Source: Duganella aquatilis (GTDB lineage Bacteria; Pseudomonadota; Gammaproteobacteria; Burkholderiales; Burkholderiaceae_D). Taken from it: a DNA stretch of 64,000 nucleotides. The DNA lies in the NCBI RefSeq assembly GCF_009674565.1, contig NZ_WKJL01000021.1, forward strand, positions 1 through 64,000. The letters are read 5' to 3'. Positions 38,123 through 47,281 of the stretch are shown here, piece by piece; the first letter of the stretch is position 1; every line of letters starts with the position of its first letter. Below the pieces are notes generated by a model. The model was given only the letters and a program-made list of their open reading frames with translations. It had not been told where the DNA came from and made no database searches. The position numbers were made by a program, and so were the translations under genes.

Positions 38123-40276
38123 ATGCACTACGCACTCAATCTGCGCACCTTCTTCTACAGCCATTACTTTTATCTCGGCTTGCGTTTTGCCGCCGGCCTG
38201 GTTGGCGTCACGCTGATCACCCTGCAATTTGCCGACATGGCGGTCGCCATGACGGTCTGCATCGGCGCGCTGTGCACCGCGCTGATGGACATGCCCAGTC
38301 CACTGCGCCACAAGTTCAACGAGATGAGCGCCTCGGTGCTGCTGTGCAGCGCCGTCACCCTGCTCATCAGCCTCTGCGCGCCCTACCACTGGCTGCTGAT
38401 GACGATGCTGGTACTGGTCAGCTTCGCTGCCTGCATGATGGTGGTGTACGGCCGCAAGTCGATGCCGCTGCAACTGGCCACGCTGTTCATCATGACCATG
38501 TCGATGGAACACGACATGACCGTGCGCGAGTCCTTCATCCACACCGGCCTGTTCACGCTCGGCGCGGTGGCCTATCTGGCCTATGCGATGGGCATCTCGT
38601 GGATACTGCGCCACCGCATCAAGCAGCAGGTGCTGGCGGAAGCGCTGTTCGAACTGGCGGCCTACATCGACATCAAGGCCGACTTCTACGACGCGCGCCA
38701 CAATCTCACCGAACAATTCAACAAGCTGATACGCCACCAAAGCCTGCTGGCCGACCGCCAGCAAGCCTCGCGCGACCTGATCCTGCGCGCCCACAACAAC
38801 GCCCGCGACGCCATCGTGGTGCAGGTCCACGTCTGCATGCTGGACCTGTATGAGCTGATCCTCTCCACCCACACCGATTACGCGCTGCTGCGCACCCACC
38901 TGGCCGATTCGCCGGTGATGCAGACGCTGCACGACCTGGCCTACAAGGCCGCGCGCGATATCGAATCGGTGGCCTACGACGTCACCCGCAAGAAATCCTC
39001 GTACCCGGAGATCAGCTACGATCCCGAAATGGCCGCCATCGAGGCGGAACTGGCGGCGATCCAGCAACGCATCGACCAGGGCAAGCCGCAGCACGAAGCG
39101 CTGGCCGTGCTGCGCGCGCAGCGCAACAAGATCCGCGCCATCATCAAGATGATCGGCGAACTGCACCAGGCCAGCCAGAAGGCCTATGACACCACGCCGT
39201 TCTGGGTCGACGCCGACATGGGCCCGTTCCTGTCGCAGCAGAAGTACGAGTTCCGCATGATCCTGTCGCACCTGCGCCTGGACTCGCCGATCTTCCGCTT
39301 CTCGCTGCGGGTGGCGATGGCGATTTCGGTCGGCCTGGCGGTGGCGGCGATCCTGCCGTATGCGGCGCACAGCTACTGGATCGTGCTGACGATTGTGATC
39401 ATCCTCAAGCCCAGCTTCAGCATGACCAAGCAGCGGCGCAGCGACCGCATCATCGGCACCATCATCGGCTGCGTGATCACGGCGCTGATCATCAAGTTCC
39501 TCAACTATCCTGCGTTGATCCTCTGCATCCTGGTGCTGGCCACGGTGGCCACGCCCACCTTCATCTACCTGCGCTACCGCTATGCGGCGATCGCGGTGTC
39601 GATCATGATCCTGCTGCAGATGCACCTGATCGCGCCGGGCAACCAGGACCTGATCACGGAACGGCTGATCGATACCTTCATCGGCGCGGCGGTGGCGACG
39701 GCGTTCAGCTTCGTGCTGGCGAACTGGGAATATCAAAGCCTGCCGCGCCTGGTGCGCGAAGTGCTGGACGTGAACCTGCGCTACATGCAGGCCAGCTTCG
39801 ATCTGCTGCAAGGCAAAGGCAAGGACGATTTCGCCTACCGCATCGAACGCAAGCGCCTGATGGACAGCCTGGCCGCGCTGAGTTCCGCGCTGGTGCGCAT
39901 GCTGGACGAGCCGGCGCGCAAGCAGCGCGCGGTGGAAGACATCAATCTGTTCATCGTGCAGAACTACCTGCTGGTGGCGCACGTGGCGGCGCTGCGCGCG
40001 ATCCTGCGCCGGCATGTGAAGGAGCTGCCGGCCGAACCGGTGAACGCCATGCTGACCGAAAGCCACGACCAGGTGGTGGAGGTGCTGACGCGCGCACTCG
40101 CGCCGGGCAAGGCCGAGATCGAGCCGGTCATGGTGCAGATGGCGCCGATGTCCCAGGACGGCAATGCCGTGCCGTGGTCCGGCTGGCCGCTGGTCCAGCG
40201 CCGCATCCGCCTGCTGCAGGCAGACGCCGTCAAGATCATCGTCCACCGCGAAGCCATCCTGCGCGACCTGGCGTGA
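38123..40276 (+). CDS. FUSC family membrane transporter (YccS/AaeB-like)
   Basis: A 717-residue protein with two blocks of about six transmembrane helices (around residues 15-190 and 385-560), each followed by a soluble helical region. This is the fusaric-acid-resistance (FUSC) architecture. The repeat motif IVLTIVIILKPSFSMTKQR with RRSDRIIGTIIG in the second block is characteristic. It probably exports aromatic acids or related compounds with an MFP partner, though none is adjacent. ATGs at 38090 or 38096 are alternative starts. Confidence 0.85.
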   Translation: MHYALNLRTFFYSHYFYLGLRFAAGLVGVTLITLQFADMAVAMTVCIGALCTALMDMPSPLRHKFNEMSASVLLCSAVTLLISLCAPYHWLLMTMLVLVSFAACMMVVYGRKSMPLQLATLFIMTMSMEHDMTVRESFIHTGLFTLGAVAYLAYAMGISWILRHRIKQQVLAEALFELAAYIDIKADFYDARHNLTEQFNKLIRHQSLLADRQQASRDLILRAHNNARDAIVVQVHVCMLDLYELILSTHTDYALLRTHLADSPVMQTLHDLAYKAARDIESVAYDVTRKKSSYPEISYDPEMAAIEAELAAIQQRIDQGKPQHEALAVLRAQRNKIRAIIKMIGELHQASQKAYDTTPFWVDADMGPFLSQQKYEFRMILSHLRLDSPIFRFSLRVAMAISVGLAVAAILPYAAHSYWIVLTIVIILKPSFSMTKQRRSDRIIGTIIGCVITALIIKFLNYPALILCILVLATVATPTFIYLRYRYAAIAVSIMILLQMHLIAPGNQDLITERLIDTFIGAAVATAFSFVLANWEYQSLPRLVREVLDVNLRYMQASFDLLQGKGKDDFAYRIERKRLMDSLAALSSALVRMLDEPARKQRAVEDINLFIVQNYLLVAHVAALRAILRRHVKELPAEPVNAMLTESHDQVVEVLTRALAPGKAEIEPVMVQMAPMSQDGNAVPWSGWPLVQRRIRLLQADAVKIIVHREAILRDLA

Positions 40277-40280
40277 GCAA

Positions 40281-41171
40281 TCAATCCAGATAGGCCGCCA
40301 GCTCCTCCGGCGCGCCTTTCGGAAACGCCTCCTTCAGGTACGCGAGAAACGCCGACACGCGCGCGCTGAGCAGGCGCCGCGATGGGTACAGCGCCCACAG
40401 CGCAATCTCCGGTCCTTCGACATCTCCCCACTGCACCAGCACTCCGGCCGCCAGGTCATGGCTGACCAGCGACACCGGCAGGCAGGCGGCGCCCACGCCC
40501 GCGCGCACCGCGTCCCGCACCATGATCATTGACGACAGCGACAGCACCGGATCGAACGCGATATCCTGCACGCCGTCCGCCGTACTCACGCGCCACGCGC
40601 CGGACGCATTGCCGGCGCCGCGCACCACCGCCGGCACCGCTGCGCCATCCGCCGGCCGCGTCAGCTGCGGGCCAGCCACCACCACCATGCGGTCGCGCAG
40701 CAGGATGCGTCCCACCAGGTTGGCGTCCGCCGCCGGATTCACGCGGATGACCAGGTCATAGCCTTCCTCGACCATGTCCACGCTGCGGTCTTCCGTCGTC
40801 ACTTCCAGCCGCACGGCTGGATAGCGCAGCGCAAAGCCGGCGGCCAGCTTGCCCATCGCCGTCTGCGAGAACAGCAGCGGCGCGCTGACGCGCAGCCTGC
40901 CGTGCGGCGTGCCGCCGCCCAGCGCGATTTCGGTCGCCGCCGAATCGATCTCCGACAGCAGCGCGCCGGTGCGCTCGTACAGCGCCTGCCCTTCCTGCGT
41001 CAGCTTGAGCGCCCGCGCGCCGCGCTCGAACAGGCGCAGACCGAGGCTGCTTTCCAGCTCGGCCACGCGGCGCGACAAGGTGGCCTTGGGCCGTTCGGAT
41101 GCGCGCGCCGCCTTGCCGAAGCCGCCGTAACGCGCAACGAGGTTGAAATCAGCCAGTGCAAGTAAATCCAT
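40281..41171 (-). CDS. LysR family transcriptional regulator
   Basis: A 296-residue regulator. The N-terminal winged helix (about 1-60) contains DFNLVARYGGFGKAARASE and LSRRVAELESSLGLRLFERG. The effector domain starts at GRLRVSAPLLFSQTAMGKL, a CrgA/DsdC-like pattern. It is divergent from the NmrA-type oxidoreductase gene across a 102-base gap, the typical LysR arrangement, so that gene is the likely target. Confidence 0.94.
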   Translation of the reverse strand: MDLLALADFNLVARYGGFGKAARASERPKATLSRRVAELESSLGLRLFERGARALKLTQEGQALYERTGALLSEIDSAATEIALGGGTPHGRLRVSAPLLFSQTAMGKLAAGFALRYPAVRLEVTTEDRSVDMVEEGYDLVIRVNPAADANLVGRILLRDRMVVVAGPQLTRPADGAAVPAVVRGAGNASGAWRVSTADGVQDIAFDPVLSLSSMIMVRDAVRAGVGAACLPVSLVSHDLAAGVLVQWGDVEGPEIALWALYPSRRLLSARVSAFLAYLKEAFPKGAPEELAAYLD

Positions 41172-41273
41172 GTGTTTCACCCATGAGACAGTGAGTCCAA
41201 ATATACCATCTATCGGACCGTCATTGGAATACCTACCATGGGAGTCATCATCAACCACAAACGGAGAACTTCC

Positions 41274-42137
41274 ATGACTATCCTCGTAACCGGCGCCACC
41301 GGTAAAGTTGGCACCCAGGTGATCGAACAACTCGTCAAACGCGGCGCCGATGTGCGCGCACTGGTGCGCAATCCCGCCAGCGCCAGTTTCCCCGCCGGTG
41401 TCAGCGTCGCCCAGGGCGACCTGCTCGATCCCGACTCGCTGCGCGGCGCGCTGTCCGGCGTCTCCACGCTGTTCCTGCTCAACGCCGTCGCCCCCGACGA
41501 ATTCACCCAGGCGCTGATCGCGCTGAACGTCGCCAGGGAAGCCGGCGTCAAGCACGTGGTCTACCTGTCGGCGATCCACAGCGATCTGTATGTGAACGTG
41601 CCGCACTTCGCCGGCAAATACGGGGTCGAACGCATGATCGAGCAGATGGGCTTCAGCGCCACCATCCTGCGTCCCGCCTACTTCATGGACAACGACCTGA
41701 CCATCAAGGACGTGGTGCTCGGCTACGGCGTCTACCCGATGCCGGTCGGTGACAAGGGCCTGGCCATGATCGACGTGGGCGACATCGGCGAAATCGCCGC
41801 GCTGGAACTGATCCGCCGCAACCAGTCCGCCACGCCGCTGCCGCTGGAGCGCATCAACCTGGTCGGCCCCGACACGCTGACCGGCGCCGACATCGCCGCC
41901 GCATGGTCGTCGGTGCTGGGCCGGCCGATCGCCTACGGCGGCGGCGACACGGCCGCCTTCGAACAAAACCTGCGCAACTTCATGCCCGGCTGGATGGCCT
42001 ACGACATGCGCCTGATGGGCGAACGCTTCCTCATCGACGGCATGATTCCCGACGCCGGTGACGTGGAACGCCTGACCGCGCTGCTGGGCCGTCCGCTGCG
42101 CGCCTACCGTGACTTTGCCGCTGCCATCGCAGCTTGA
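41274..42137 (+). CDS. NmrA-like/SDR NAD(P)-binding protein (QorB-type quinone oxidoreductase)
   Basis: A 287-residue atypical short-chain dehydrogenase. The N-terminal TILVTGATGKVGTQVIEQL is the NAD(P) motif, and RALVRNP follows where NmrA-like proteins read the cofactor phosphate. There is no YxxxK catalytic pair in the usual place; YLSAIHSD takes that position. It could be a quinone oxidoreductase or a redox-sensing protein. It is probably co-transcribed with the DUF1857 gene ten bases downstream and controlled by the divergent LysR protein. Confidence 0.85.
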   Translation: MTILVTGATGKVGTQVIEQLVKRGADVRALVRNPASASFPAGVSVAQGDLLDPDSLRGALSGVSTLFLLNAVAPDEFTQALIALNVAREAGVKHVVYLSAIHSDLYVNVPHFAGKYGVERMIEQMGFSATILRPAYFMDNDLTIKDVVLGYGVYPMPVGDKGLAMIDVGDIGEIAALELIRRNQSATPLPLERINLVGPDTLTGADIAAAWSSVLGRPIAYGGGDTAAFEQNLRNFMPGWMAYDMRLMGERFLIDGMIPDAGDVERLTALLGRPLRAYRDFAAAIAA

Positions 42138-42147
42138 GGAGAACATC

Positions 42148-42621
42148 ATGATTTATGCAGCCTCCACCGTTCCAGTCAACCCCGAAGGAGAAGCGCCATT
42201 GACGCGTGCCCAGGTCTGGCGCGGCCTGGTGCTCAAGGCCCGTGACGCCCGCCTGTTCCTGCCGCCTGGCCTGTGCACCCGCTCCGACGTGGTGGAGCAA
42301 AGCGCCACCCACATCGTGCGCGAAGCCACCATCTCCGGCGATGATCTGCGCGAGATCATCAGCTTCGAGGCGGAGAACAAGGTGTCCTTCTTCCAGGCGT
42401 CCGGCCCGCGCGAAGGCGTCATCATCAACGAGTTGTTTGAGGATGAAGCAGGCGTGCTGCAACTGCGCTTCTACTGCTACCTGGGCCTGCGCGGCAAGCA
42501 GCCCGGCGGCGCCGAGGAGCAGGCGGAGCAGGCCTGGATGAGCGGCGACAAGGGCTACAAGACCGCGCTGCTGTCCACGCTGAAGCGCACGCGGGAATTG
42601 CTCGCCGCCGGTAAGCTTTAA
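42148..42621 (+). CDS. DUF1857 (AtaL-like, SRPBCC fold) protein
   Basis: A 157-residue protein starting at ATG 42148 with GAGGAG upstream. It begins YAASTVPVNPEG followed by LTRAQVWRGLVLKARDARLFLP, which matches the AtaL-like/DUF1857 SRPBCC family. The family binds hydrophobic ligands in a helix-grip pocket; its reaction is unknown. It lies behind the NmrA-like gene in the same small operon. Confidence 0.82.
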   Translation: MIYAASTVPVNPEGEAPLTRAQVWRGLVLKARDARLFLPPGLCTRSDVVEQSATHIVREATISGDDLREIISFEAENKVSFFQASGPREGVIINELFEDEAGVLQLRFYCYLGLRGKQPGGAEEQAEQAWMSGDKGYKTALLSTLKRTRELLAAGKL

Positions 42622-42647
42622 GGCACGCAAGCTGATACCATGGGGCG

Positions 42648-43565
42648 ATGAAAACATCGCCTCCCACCTTCAGCACGCGCGACCTTATCTCAGCGCTCAT
42701 CGTCGTTATCATCTGGGGCACCAACTTCGTCGCCATGAAGGTCGGGCTGCGCAACCTGACGCCGTTCCAGATGGGCGCCGCGCGCTACGTCTTCGCCATC
42801 CTGCCGCTGATCCTCTTCGTGCGCCCGCCCAAGCTGGCGCCGAAGTGGGTGATTGCGTACGGAATGAGCCAGGGCGTGGGCCAGTTCGGACTGTTGTTCC
42901 TGTCGCTGAAGGTCGGCATGTCCGCCTCGCTGGCGTCGGTGATTTTGCAGACGCAGGTATTCTTCACCGCCATCTTCGGCTTCATGCTGCTGAAGGAGCA
43001 GGCCAGCCGCGCGCTCATCACCGGCCTGCTGCTGGCGGCATTGGGACTGGCCTGCTTCGGCGCCAGTTCGCTGCAATCGGTCAGCAGCAGCGACATCACG
43101 CCCGCCGGTTTCGTACTGTGCCTGGTCGGCGCGGCCATGTGGGCGGTGTCGAATATCGTCGTGCGCCGCGCGCAGAAGGAGACGCCGGACTTCGACGTCA
43201 TCAGCTTCATCGTGTGGTGCGGCGCCGTGCCGGTCGTGCCCTTCATGCTGCTGTCGCTGGCCTTCGACGATCCGGCCACGCGCTGGCAGTGGCTCGGCGC
43301 GCCATTCATCACCTGGGTCGCGGTCGCCTATGTCGGCTGGATCTCCACCATCATCGGCTACGCGATGTGGACGCGGCTGCTCAAGCGCCATCCCGTCAAT
43401 CGCGTGGCGCCGTTCAGCCTGGGCGTGCCGGTGGTCGGCATCGCTTCCGGCATGCTGGCCCTGGGCGATGTCATCACCGCCTGGCAGTGGGCCGGCGTGC
43501 TGCTGATCGTCTGCTCGCTGGTGTGCACCATGTTCGGCGGCCGCTGGCTGGACCGCCAGCGCTGA
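42648..43565 (+). CDS. EamA/DMT-superfamily transporter
   Basis: A 305-residue protein with ten predicted transmembrane helices in two EamA repeats (first starting LIVVIIWGTNFVAMKVGL, second GAAMWAVSNIVVRRAQ). It resembles the amino-acid/metabolite exporter YdcZ-EamA group; the substrate is unknown. ATG 42648 is preceded by GGGG. It converges on the diguanylate cyclase gene with no gap. Confidence 0.92.
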   Translation: MKTSPPTFSTRDLISALIVVIIWGTNFVAMKVGLRNLTPFQMGAARYVFAILPLILFVRPPKLAPKWVIAYGMSQGVGQFGLLFLSLKVGMSASLASVILQTQVFFTAIFGFMLLKEQASRALITGLLLAALGLACFGASSLQSVSSSDITPAGFVLCLVGAAMWAVSNIVVRRAQKETPDFDVISFIVWCGAVPVVPFMLLSLAFDDPATRWQWLGAPFITWVAVAYVGWISTIIGYAMWTRLLKRHPVNRVAPFSLGVPVVGIASGMLALGDVITAWQWAGVLLIVCSLVCTMFGGRWLDRQR

Positions 43566-44843
43566 TCAGGCGGCGAAGCAGATGCGGTTGCGGCCAGTCT
43601 CCTTGGCGCGGTACAGCAACCCATCGGCCTTCTGCAGCATCGCCTCCGCCGTGCCGGCCGCCAGGTCGGCACACACGCCCATGCTGATCGTCACCTTCAA
43701 CTCCGGATGCAGCTGGTGCCAGGGGAAGGCTTCGATCAGCGTGCGCAGCTTGTCGCACAGCGCCGCCGCCTGCGGCAGCTCGGTCTCCGGCAGCGCCATG
43801 ACGAATTCCTCGCCGCCGTAGCGCGCCACCAGATCGCTCAGGCGCATGTGGCTGCGCAGGATTTCGCCGATCTGGCGCAGCACGGCGTCGCCGGTGGCGT
43901 GCGAGAACTGGTCGTTGATGCGCTTGAAGAAATCGATATCGCCGATCACCACGCTCATGGGCCGCTGGTGGCGCGCCGCGTGACTGAACAGCGTACAAAC
44001 CTGTTCGTCGAAATGGCGGCGGTTGTGCAGCTTGGTCAGCGCATCGCGCACGCTGAGTTCACGCATCTGCTCCGTCTGCGCCAGGATGGTCTGGTGCGAC
44101 TTGCTCAACTCCTCGTGCGTGCGGGCCAGCCGCTCGCTCATGGCGTTGAAGGCGGCGGCCAGTTCCGCCACTTCGTCCGTGCCCTCCACCGGCACGCGTT
44201 GCAGCAGCGAGCCGCCGTGCATCGCGCGCACCGCACTGGTCAGATGTCCGAGGCTGCGGCCCAGTTCACGACTCAACAGCACGCCGAGCGCCAGCGCCAG
44301 CAGCGCCGCCGCGCTGCCGCCGAACCACAGCGCGCCGCGCATGGCGGCCAGATACTGCTGTTCCTCCCGGCTTGGCGTGATGACGCCCTCCGGCGACACA
44401 TAGGCGGCGATACGGCCGGCCACCATCACCGGCCGCGCATCCTTGCGGGTGGCGTCCGGCAGCGGCTCGCCGGGACGGTACACGCCGGCGCCCAGCAGCA
44501 CGCGGAAGTCGGCGTCCGCCAGGATGAAATGGAATGGCGGCTCGCCGCGGCGTTCCGGCGGCGGACGGCGGCCCTCTCCCGGCAGCGGCGGCGGCGGCCG
44601 GTCGCCTGGATGCGGCCGCGCGGCCATGAAGGCGTCGAAGCCTTGCTTGCCGGGACTGGCCTGCCAGCTGCCGTAGGGTCGCAGGTAATCGGTGACGGCC
44701 GCATGAAAATGTTCCTCCGCCTGCTCGCGCCGGATGCCGTCCACCCGCTTGGTCATGCCGGCGTAGGCCAGAACGCCTACCATCGCCACCGCCGCCAGTC
44801 CGGTCAACAGCAACGCCAGCATGAATTTTGTGCGCAAGGACAT
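43566..44843 (-). CDS. Membrane diguanylate cyclase (HAMP-GGDEF)
   Basis: A 425-residue sensor enzyme making cyclic di-GMP. An N-terminal transmembrane helix (residues 7-27) and a second near 175-195 bracket a periplasmic sensor domain containing an unusual Pro/Arg-rich insert (PPPPLPGEGRRPPPE). A HAMP linker (LGRSLGHLTSAVRAMHGG) precedes the GGDEF domain with the intact active-site loop RYGGEEF. The allosteric I-site RLSD lies five residues before it, so product inhibition is expected. Confidence 0.93.
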   Translation of the reverse strand: MSLRTKFMLALLLTGLAAVAMVGVLAYAGMTKRVDGIRREQAEEHFHAAVTDYLRPYGSWQASPGKQGFDAFMAARPHPGDRPPPPLPGEGRRPPPERRGEPPFHFILADADFRVLLGAGVYRPGEPLPDATRKDARPVMVAGRIAAYVSPEGVITPSREEQQYLAAMRGALWFGGSAAALLALALGVLLSRELGRSLGHLTSAVRAMHGGSLLQRVPVEGTDEVAELAAAFNAMSERLARTHEELSKSHQTILAQTEQMRELSVRDALTKLHNRRHFDEQVCTLFSHAARHQRPMSVVIGDIDFFKRINDQFSHATGDAVLRQIGEILRSHMRLSDLVARYGGEEFVMALPETELPQAAALCDKLRTLIEAFPWHQLHPELKVTISMGVCADLAAGTAEAMLQKADGLLYRAKETGRNRICFAA

Positions 44844-45037
44844 TCCGGCTCCAAAAGATTATTGCTATATGGACAGCAATAATAGCAGTTTCACGTTGCC
44901 CTTCAGCAGCACTTTTTCATAGCAGGAATGCTGAGTTATATACTTAACTTATGGCTGAAATCATAAATCTAAAGTTTTCTTATTACTGAAAGCGGCGCAT
45001 ACTGCAACGCAACAAACGAATATTTATGGAGCTTCTG

Positions 45038-45262
45038 ATGAGCGCAACGACTTTCACCCAATCCGCTGATACTGGTTACTTCACCAATGTTGCCAACGCT
45101 GTACGCCAGCTGTTCGCTGCGGTGTTCGCCGTAGAACAGCCGGCTGTGTCGCAGCGCAACAAAGAAGAAACCATCTGGTGGCTGAACAGCCTCGCGAATG
45201 ACTGCGAGCGCCACTCCCCTAACCTGTCTGCCGAGCTGCGTTTCTTCGCATCGCGCGGTTAA
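45038..45262 (+). CDS. Small conserved-looking protein of unknown function (74 aa)
   Basis: A 74-residue soluble protein. ATG 45038 is chosen because GGAG lies six bases upstream; an ATG at 45026 overlaps that ribosome site. The centre is hydrophobic (YFTNVANAVRQLFAAVFAV). The end NSLANDCERHSPNLSAELRFFASR resembles the tail of several small betaproteobacterial proteins. It is followed 25 bases later by a 32-residue ORF, and the two share a strong terminator. The upstream region is AT-rich compared with the rest of the window. I do not recognise its function. Confidence 0.75.
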   Translation: MSATTFTQSADTGYFTNVANAVRQLFAAVFAVEQPAVSQRNKEETIWWLNSLANDCERHSPNLSAELRFFASRG

Positions 45263-45287
45263 TCGAATTTACTTTACGGAGAATACT

Positions 45288-45386
45288 ATGCTGACCATCA
45301 TCGAAAACCTGCCTGCTGCAATCGCTCTGTCCGGCCTGGTGCTGCGCCTGTACCTGGGCAACAAGCCAGAAACCACCGAAGAGTAA
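45288..45386 (+). CDS. Micro-protein, 32 residues, probable membrane helix
   Basis: MLTIIENLPAAIALSGLVLR followed by LYLGNKPETTEE and a stop. GGAGA is six bases before the ATG. The centre (about residues 9-24) could be one amphipathic or membrane helix, and the end is acidic. The spacing behind the 74-residue gene, the good ribosome site and the terminator 26 bases later support it being real despite its size. Confidence 0.65.
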   Translation: MLTIIENLPAAIALSGLVLRLYLGNKPETTEE

Positions 45387-45412
45387 GCTGTACAGTTACT
45401 GAGCAAAATGGC

Positions 45413-45449
45413 AAAAAGCCCCGGCACGCGCAAGCGGCCGGGGCTTTTT
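45413..45449. terminator. Bidirectional terminator between the micro-protein operon and the permease gene
   Basis: AAAAAGCCCCGGC and GCCGGGGCTTTTT form a perfect 13-base stem around an 11-base loop. The A and T runs at the two feet allow termination on both strands, as suits convergent genes. Confidence 0.92.
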
Positions 45450-45466
45450 AACGTCGGTAACGCGGA

Positions 45467-46933
45467 TTACTTGCGATTGAGACGCGAATTGCGCATGCTG
45501 TACAGGAAGTAGGTCAGCACGGTGGCGGTAATCCAGATGCCGAAGATGGTGTAGGTCGTCATCGACAGGCCAAACATCAGATACAGGCAGGCGGCAATGC
45601 TCAGGCCCGGCACCAGATACGGGCCGCCCGGCACGCGGAAGCCCTTCACCGCCGACGGGCCAGCCTTGCGGCGCATCACCGGCACCGCCACCGACACCAC
45701 GCTGAACGCTGTCAGCGTGCCCATGCTGACCATATCCCACAGGAAGGTCGCATCGACAAAACCAGCCACCAGTCCCACCACGATGCAGACGATCAGCGTG
45801 TTCTGCACCGGCGAACCGGTGCGCGGGCTGACCTTCTGGAACACCGGCGAAATCAGGCCGTCCTTGGCAATGGCGTACAGGATGCGGGTCTGGCCGTAGA
45901 TCGTCACCAGCGTCACGCTGAACACGGAAATCACCGCGCCGGCGGCCAGCACCAGCGCCGGCCAGGTCTGGCCGGTGACGTTTTGCAGGATCACGGCCAG
46001 GCCGGCTTCCTGGCCGGCGAACTTGGCGGCAGGCTGGGCGCCCATCGCGGCCACGGCCACCAGCATGTAGAACACGGTGACGATGCCCAGCGCGGCCAGA
46101 ATGCCGATCGGCACGTTGCGGGTCGGATTGCGTACTTCTTCGCCGGCCGTGGCCACGGTGTCCAGGCCGATGAAGGAGAAGAACACGGTTGCCGCCGCCG
46201 CCGTCACGCCGGCCATGCCGGTGGTGTGGGCGCCGCCGTCCGGGCTGAAGAACGGGTGGAAGTTGTTGATGTCGAAACCGCTGAAGGCGATCACCACGAA
46301 GAAGATCAGGATCGCCAGCTTGATCAGCACCATGATGGCGTTGGTGGTGGCCGATTCCTTGGCGCCGCGGATCAGCAGCAGGCAGCACAGGCACACCAGG
46401 ATGATCGGCGGCAGGTTGATGTGGCCGCCATGCACCTCGATGCCGGTGGCCGTCGAAACGATGGTCGGCGAGCGCAGCATCTCGGGGATGTGCCAGCCGA
46501 TCGCGTTGTTCAGGAAGTTATTCAGGTAGTCCGACCAGCCGATCGCCACCGCGCTGGCGGCCAGGCCGTACTCCAGCAGCAGGCAGGCGGCCATGATGAA
46601 AGCCAGGAACTCGCCGACGGTGGCGTAGGCAAACGAATACGACGAACCGGAGGCCGGAATGCGGAACGACAGCTCGGCGTAGCACAGCGCGGTCAGGCCG
46701 GCGGTGATGGCGGCGATCAGGAAGGACAGGATCACGGACGGGCCGGCCTTGGGAACGGCCTCCACCATCGTGAAGAAAATGCCGGTGCCGATGGTGGCGC
46801 CGACACCGATCATGGTCAGGGGAAACAGGCCGACAGAGCGGTGCAAACTGTTGCTGCTGCTTGAAGCGTCTTCTGCGTTTTGATGGGCGACCAGCTTGGT
46901 ACGGGTCAGTTTCTGGACCAGCGTTTGGTTCAC
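45467..46933 (-). CDS. APC-family amino-acid permease
   Basis: A 488-residue transporter with about 12-14 transmembrane helices. VGLFPLTMIGVGATIGTGIFF is the substrate-binding helix 1 with the unwound GATIGTG. FFSFIGLDTVATAGEEVRNP is the typical helix 6 region. This pattern fits the cationic-amino-acid (CAT/YfnA) branch, so basic or neutral amino acids are likely substrates. GTG is the start codon, with AAGGATAG upstream. Confidence 0.93.
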   Translation of the reverse strand: MNQTLVQKLTRTKLVAHQNAEDASSSSNSLHRSVGLFPLTMIGVGATIGTGIFFTMVEAVPKAGPSVILSFLIAAITAGLTALCYAELSFRIPASGSSYSFAYATVGEFLAFIMAACLLLEYGLAASAVAIGWSDYLNNFLNNAIGWHIPEMLRSPTIVSTATGIEVHGGHINLPPIILVCLCCLLLIRGAKESATTNAIMVLIKLAILIFFVVIAFSGFDINNFHPFFSPDGGAHTTGMAGVTAAAATVFFSFIGLDTVATAGEEVRNPTRNVPIGILAALGIVTVFYMLVAVAAMGAQPAAKFAGQEAGLAVILQNVTGQTWPALVLAAGAVISVFSVTLVTIYGQTRILYAIAKDGLISPVFQKVSPRTGSPVQNTLIVCIVVGLVAGFVDATFLWDMVSMGTLTAFSVVSVAVPVMRRKAGPSAVKGFRVPGGPYLVPGLSIAACLYLMFGLSMTTYTIFGIWITATVLTYFLYSMRNSRLNRK

Positions 46934-47161
46934 AGGCTATCCTTGTGGGAAATGATGTACGGGCAAAAACACAGCGATTATAGGGCCTTCGCCGCCGTCA
47001 TCCTAAAGGTATTTTGTGCCACAAATACAACTTTGCCCCTTATCCCATATGGCCTGCGTTACAAGTGCTTACTTTTGATACAGCGGCGTGTATAGATTGC
47101 AAACAGGCCGCAGGTTACCCTTGAGGCAAGTGTTACCCAAAGCCAAGAAGGAGAGCCAGCC

Positions 47162-47281
47162 ATGCCGATTCAAAAGATTCCAACCGTATCCCGCCGCATC
47201 CATCCAGCGTACGTGACTGGCGCCGCCATGATCGTGGTCGGCCTGGCCATTACCCTGACCGCCCTGATCGTCCGCGCTTAA
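47162..47281 (+). CDS. Small single-helix membrane protein, 39 residues
   Basis: ATG 47162 is preceded by AAGGAGAG at 47148-47155, one of the strongest ribosome sites in the window. The product has a basic N-terminus (MPIQKIPTVSRRIHPAYV) and one transmembrane helix (TGAAMIVVGLAITLTALIV) with a short RA tail. It overlaps the stop of the convergent DUF1993 gene. Function is unknown. Confidence 0.65.
   Translation: MPIQKIPTVSRRIHPAYVTGAAMIVVGLAITLTALIVRA

Noticed and set aside
36202-38124. Minus-strand open frame continuing upstream of the MBL-like gene to give an 884-codon reading frame
   Set aside because: It is the antisense shadow of the M14 and FUSC genes. Only the part from ATG 36201 has a signal peptide and fold-like sequence.
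40281-42149. 622-codon minus-strand frame that looks like a LysR fusion
   Set aside because: The first half is antisense to the NmrA-like gene; the LysR protein starts at ATG 41171 with a normal N-terminal helix-turn-helix.
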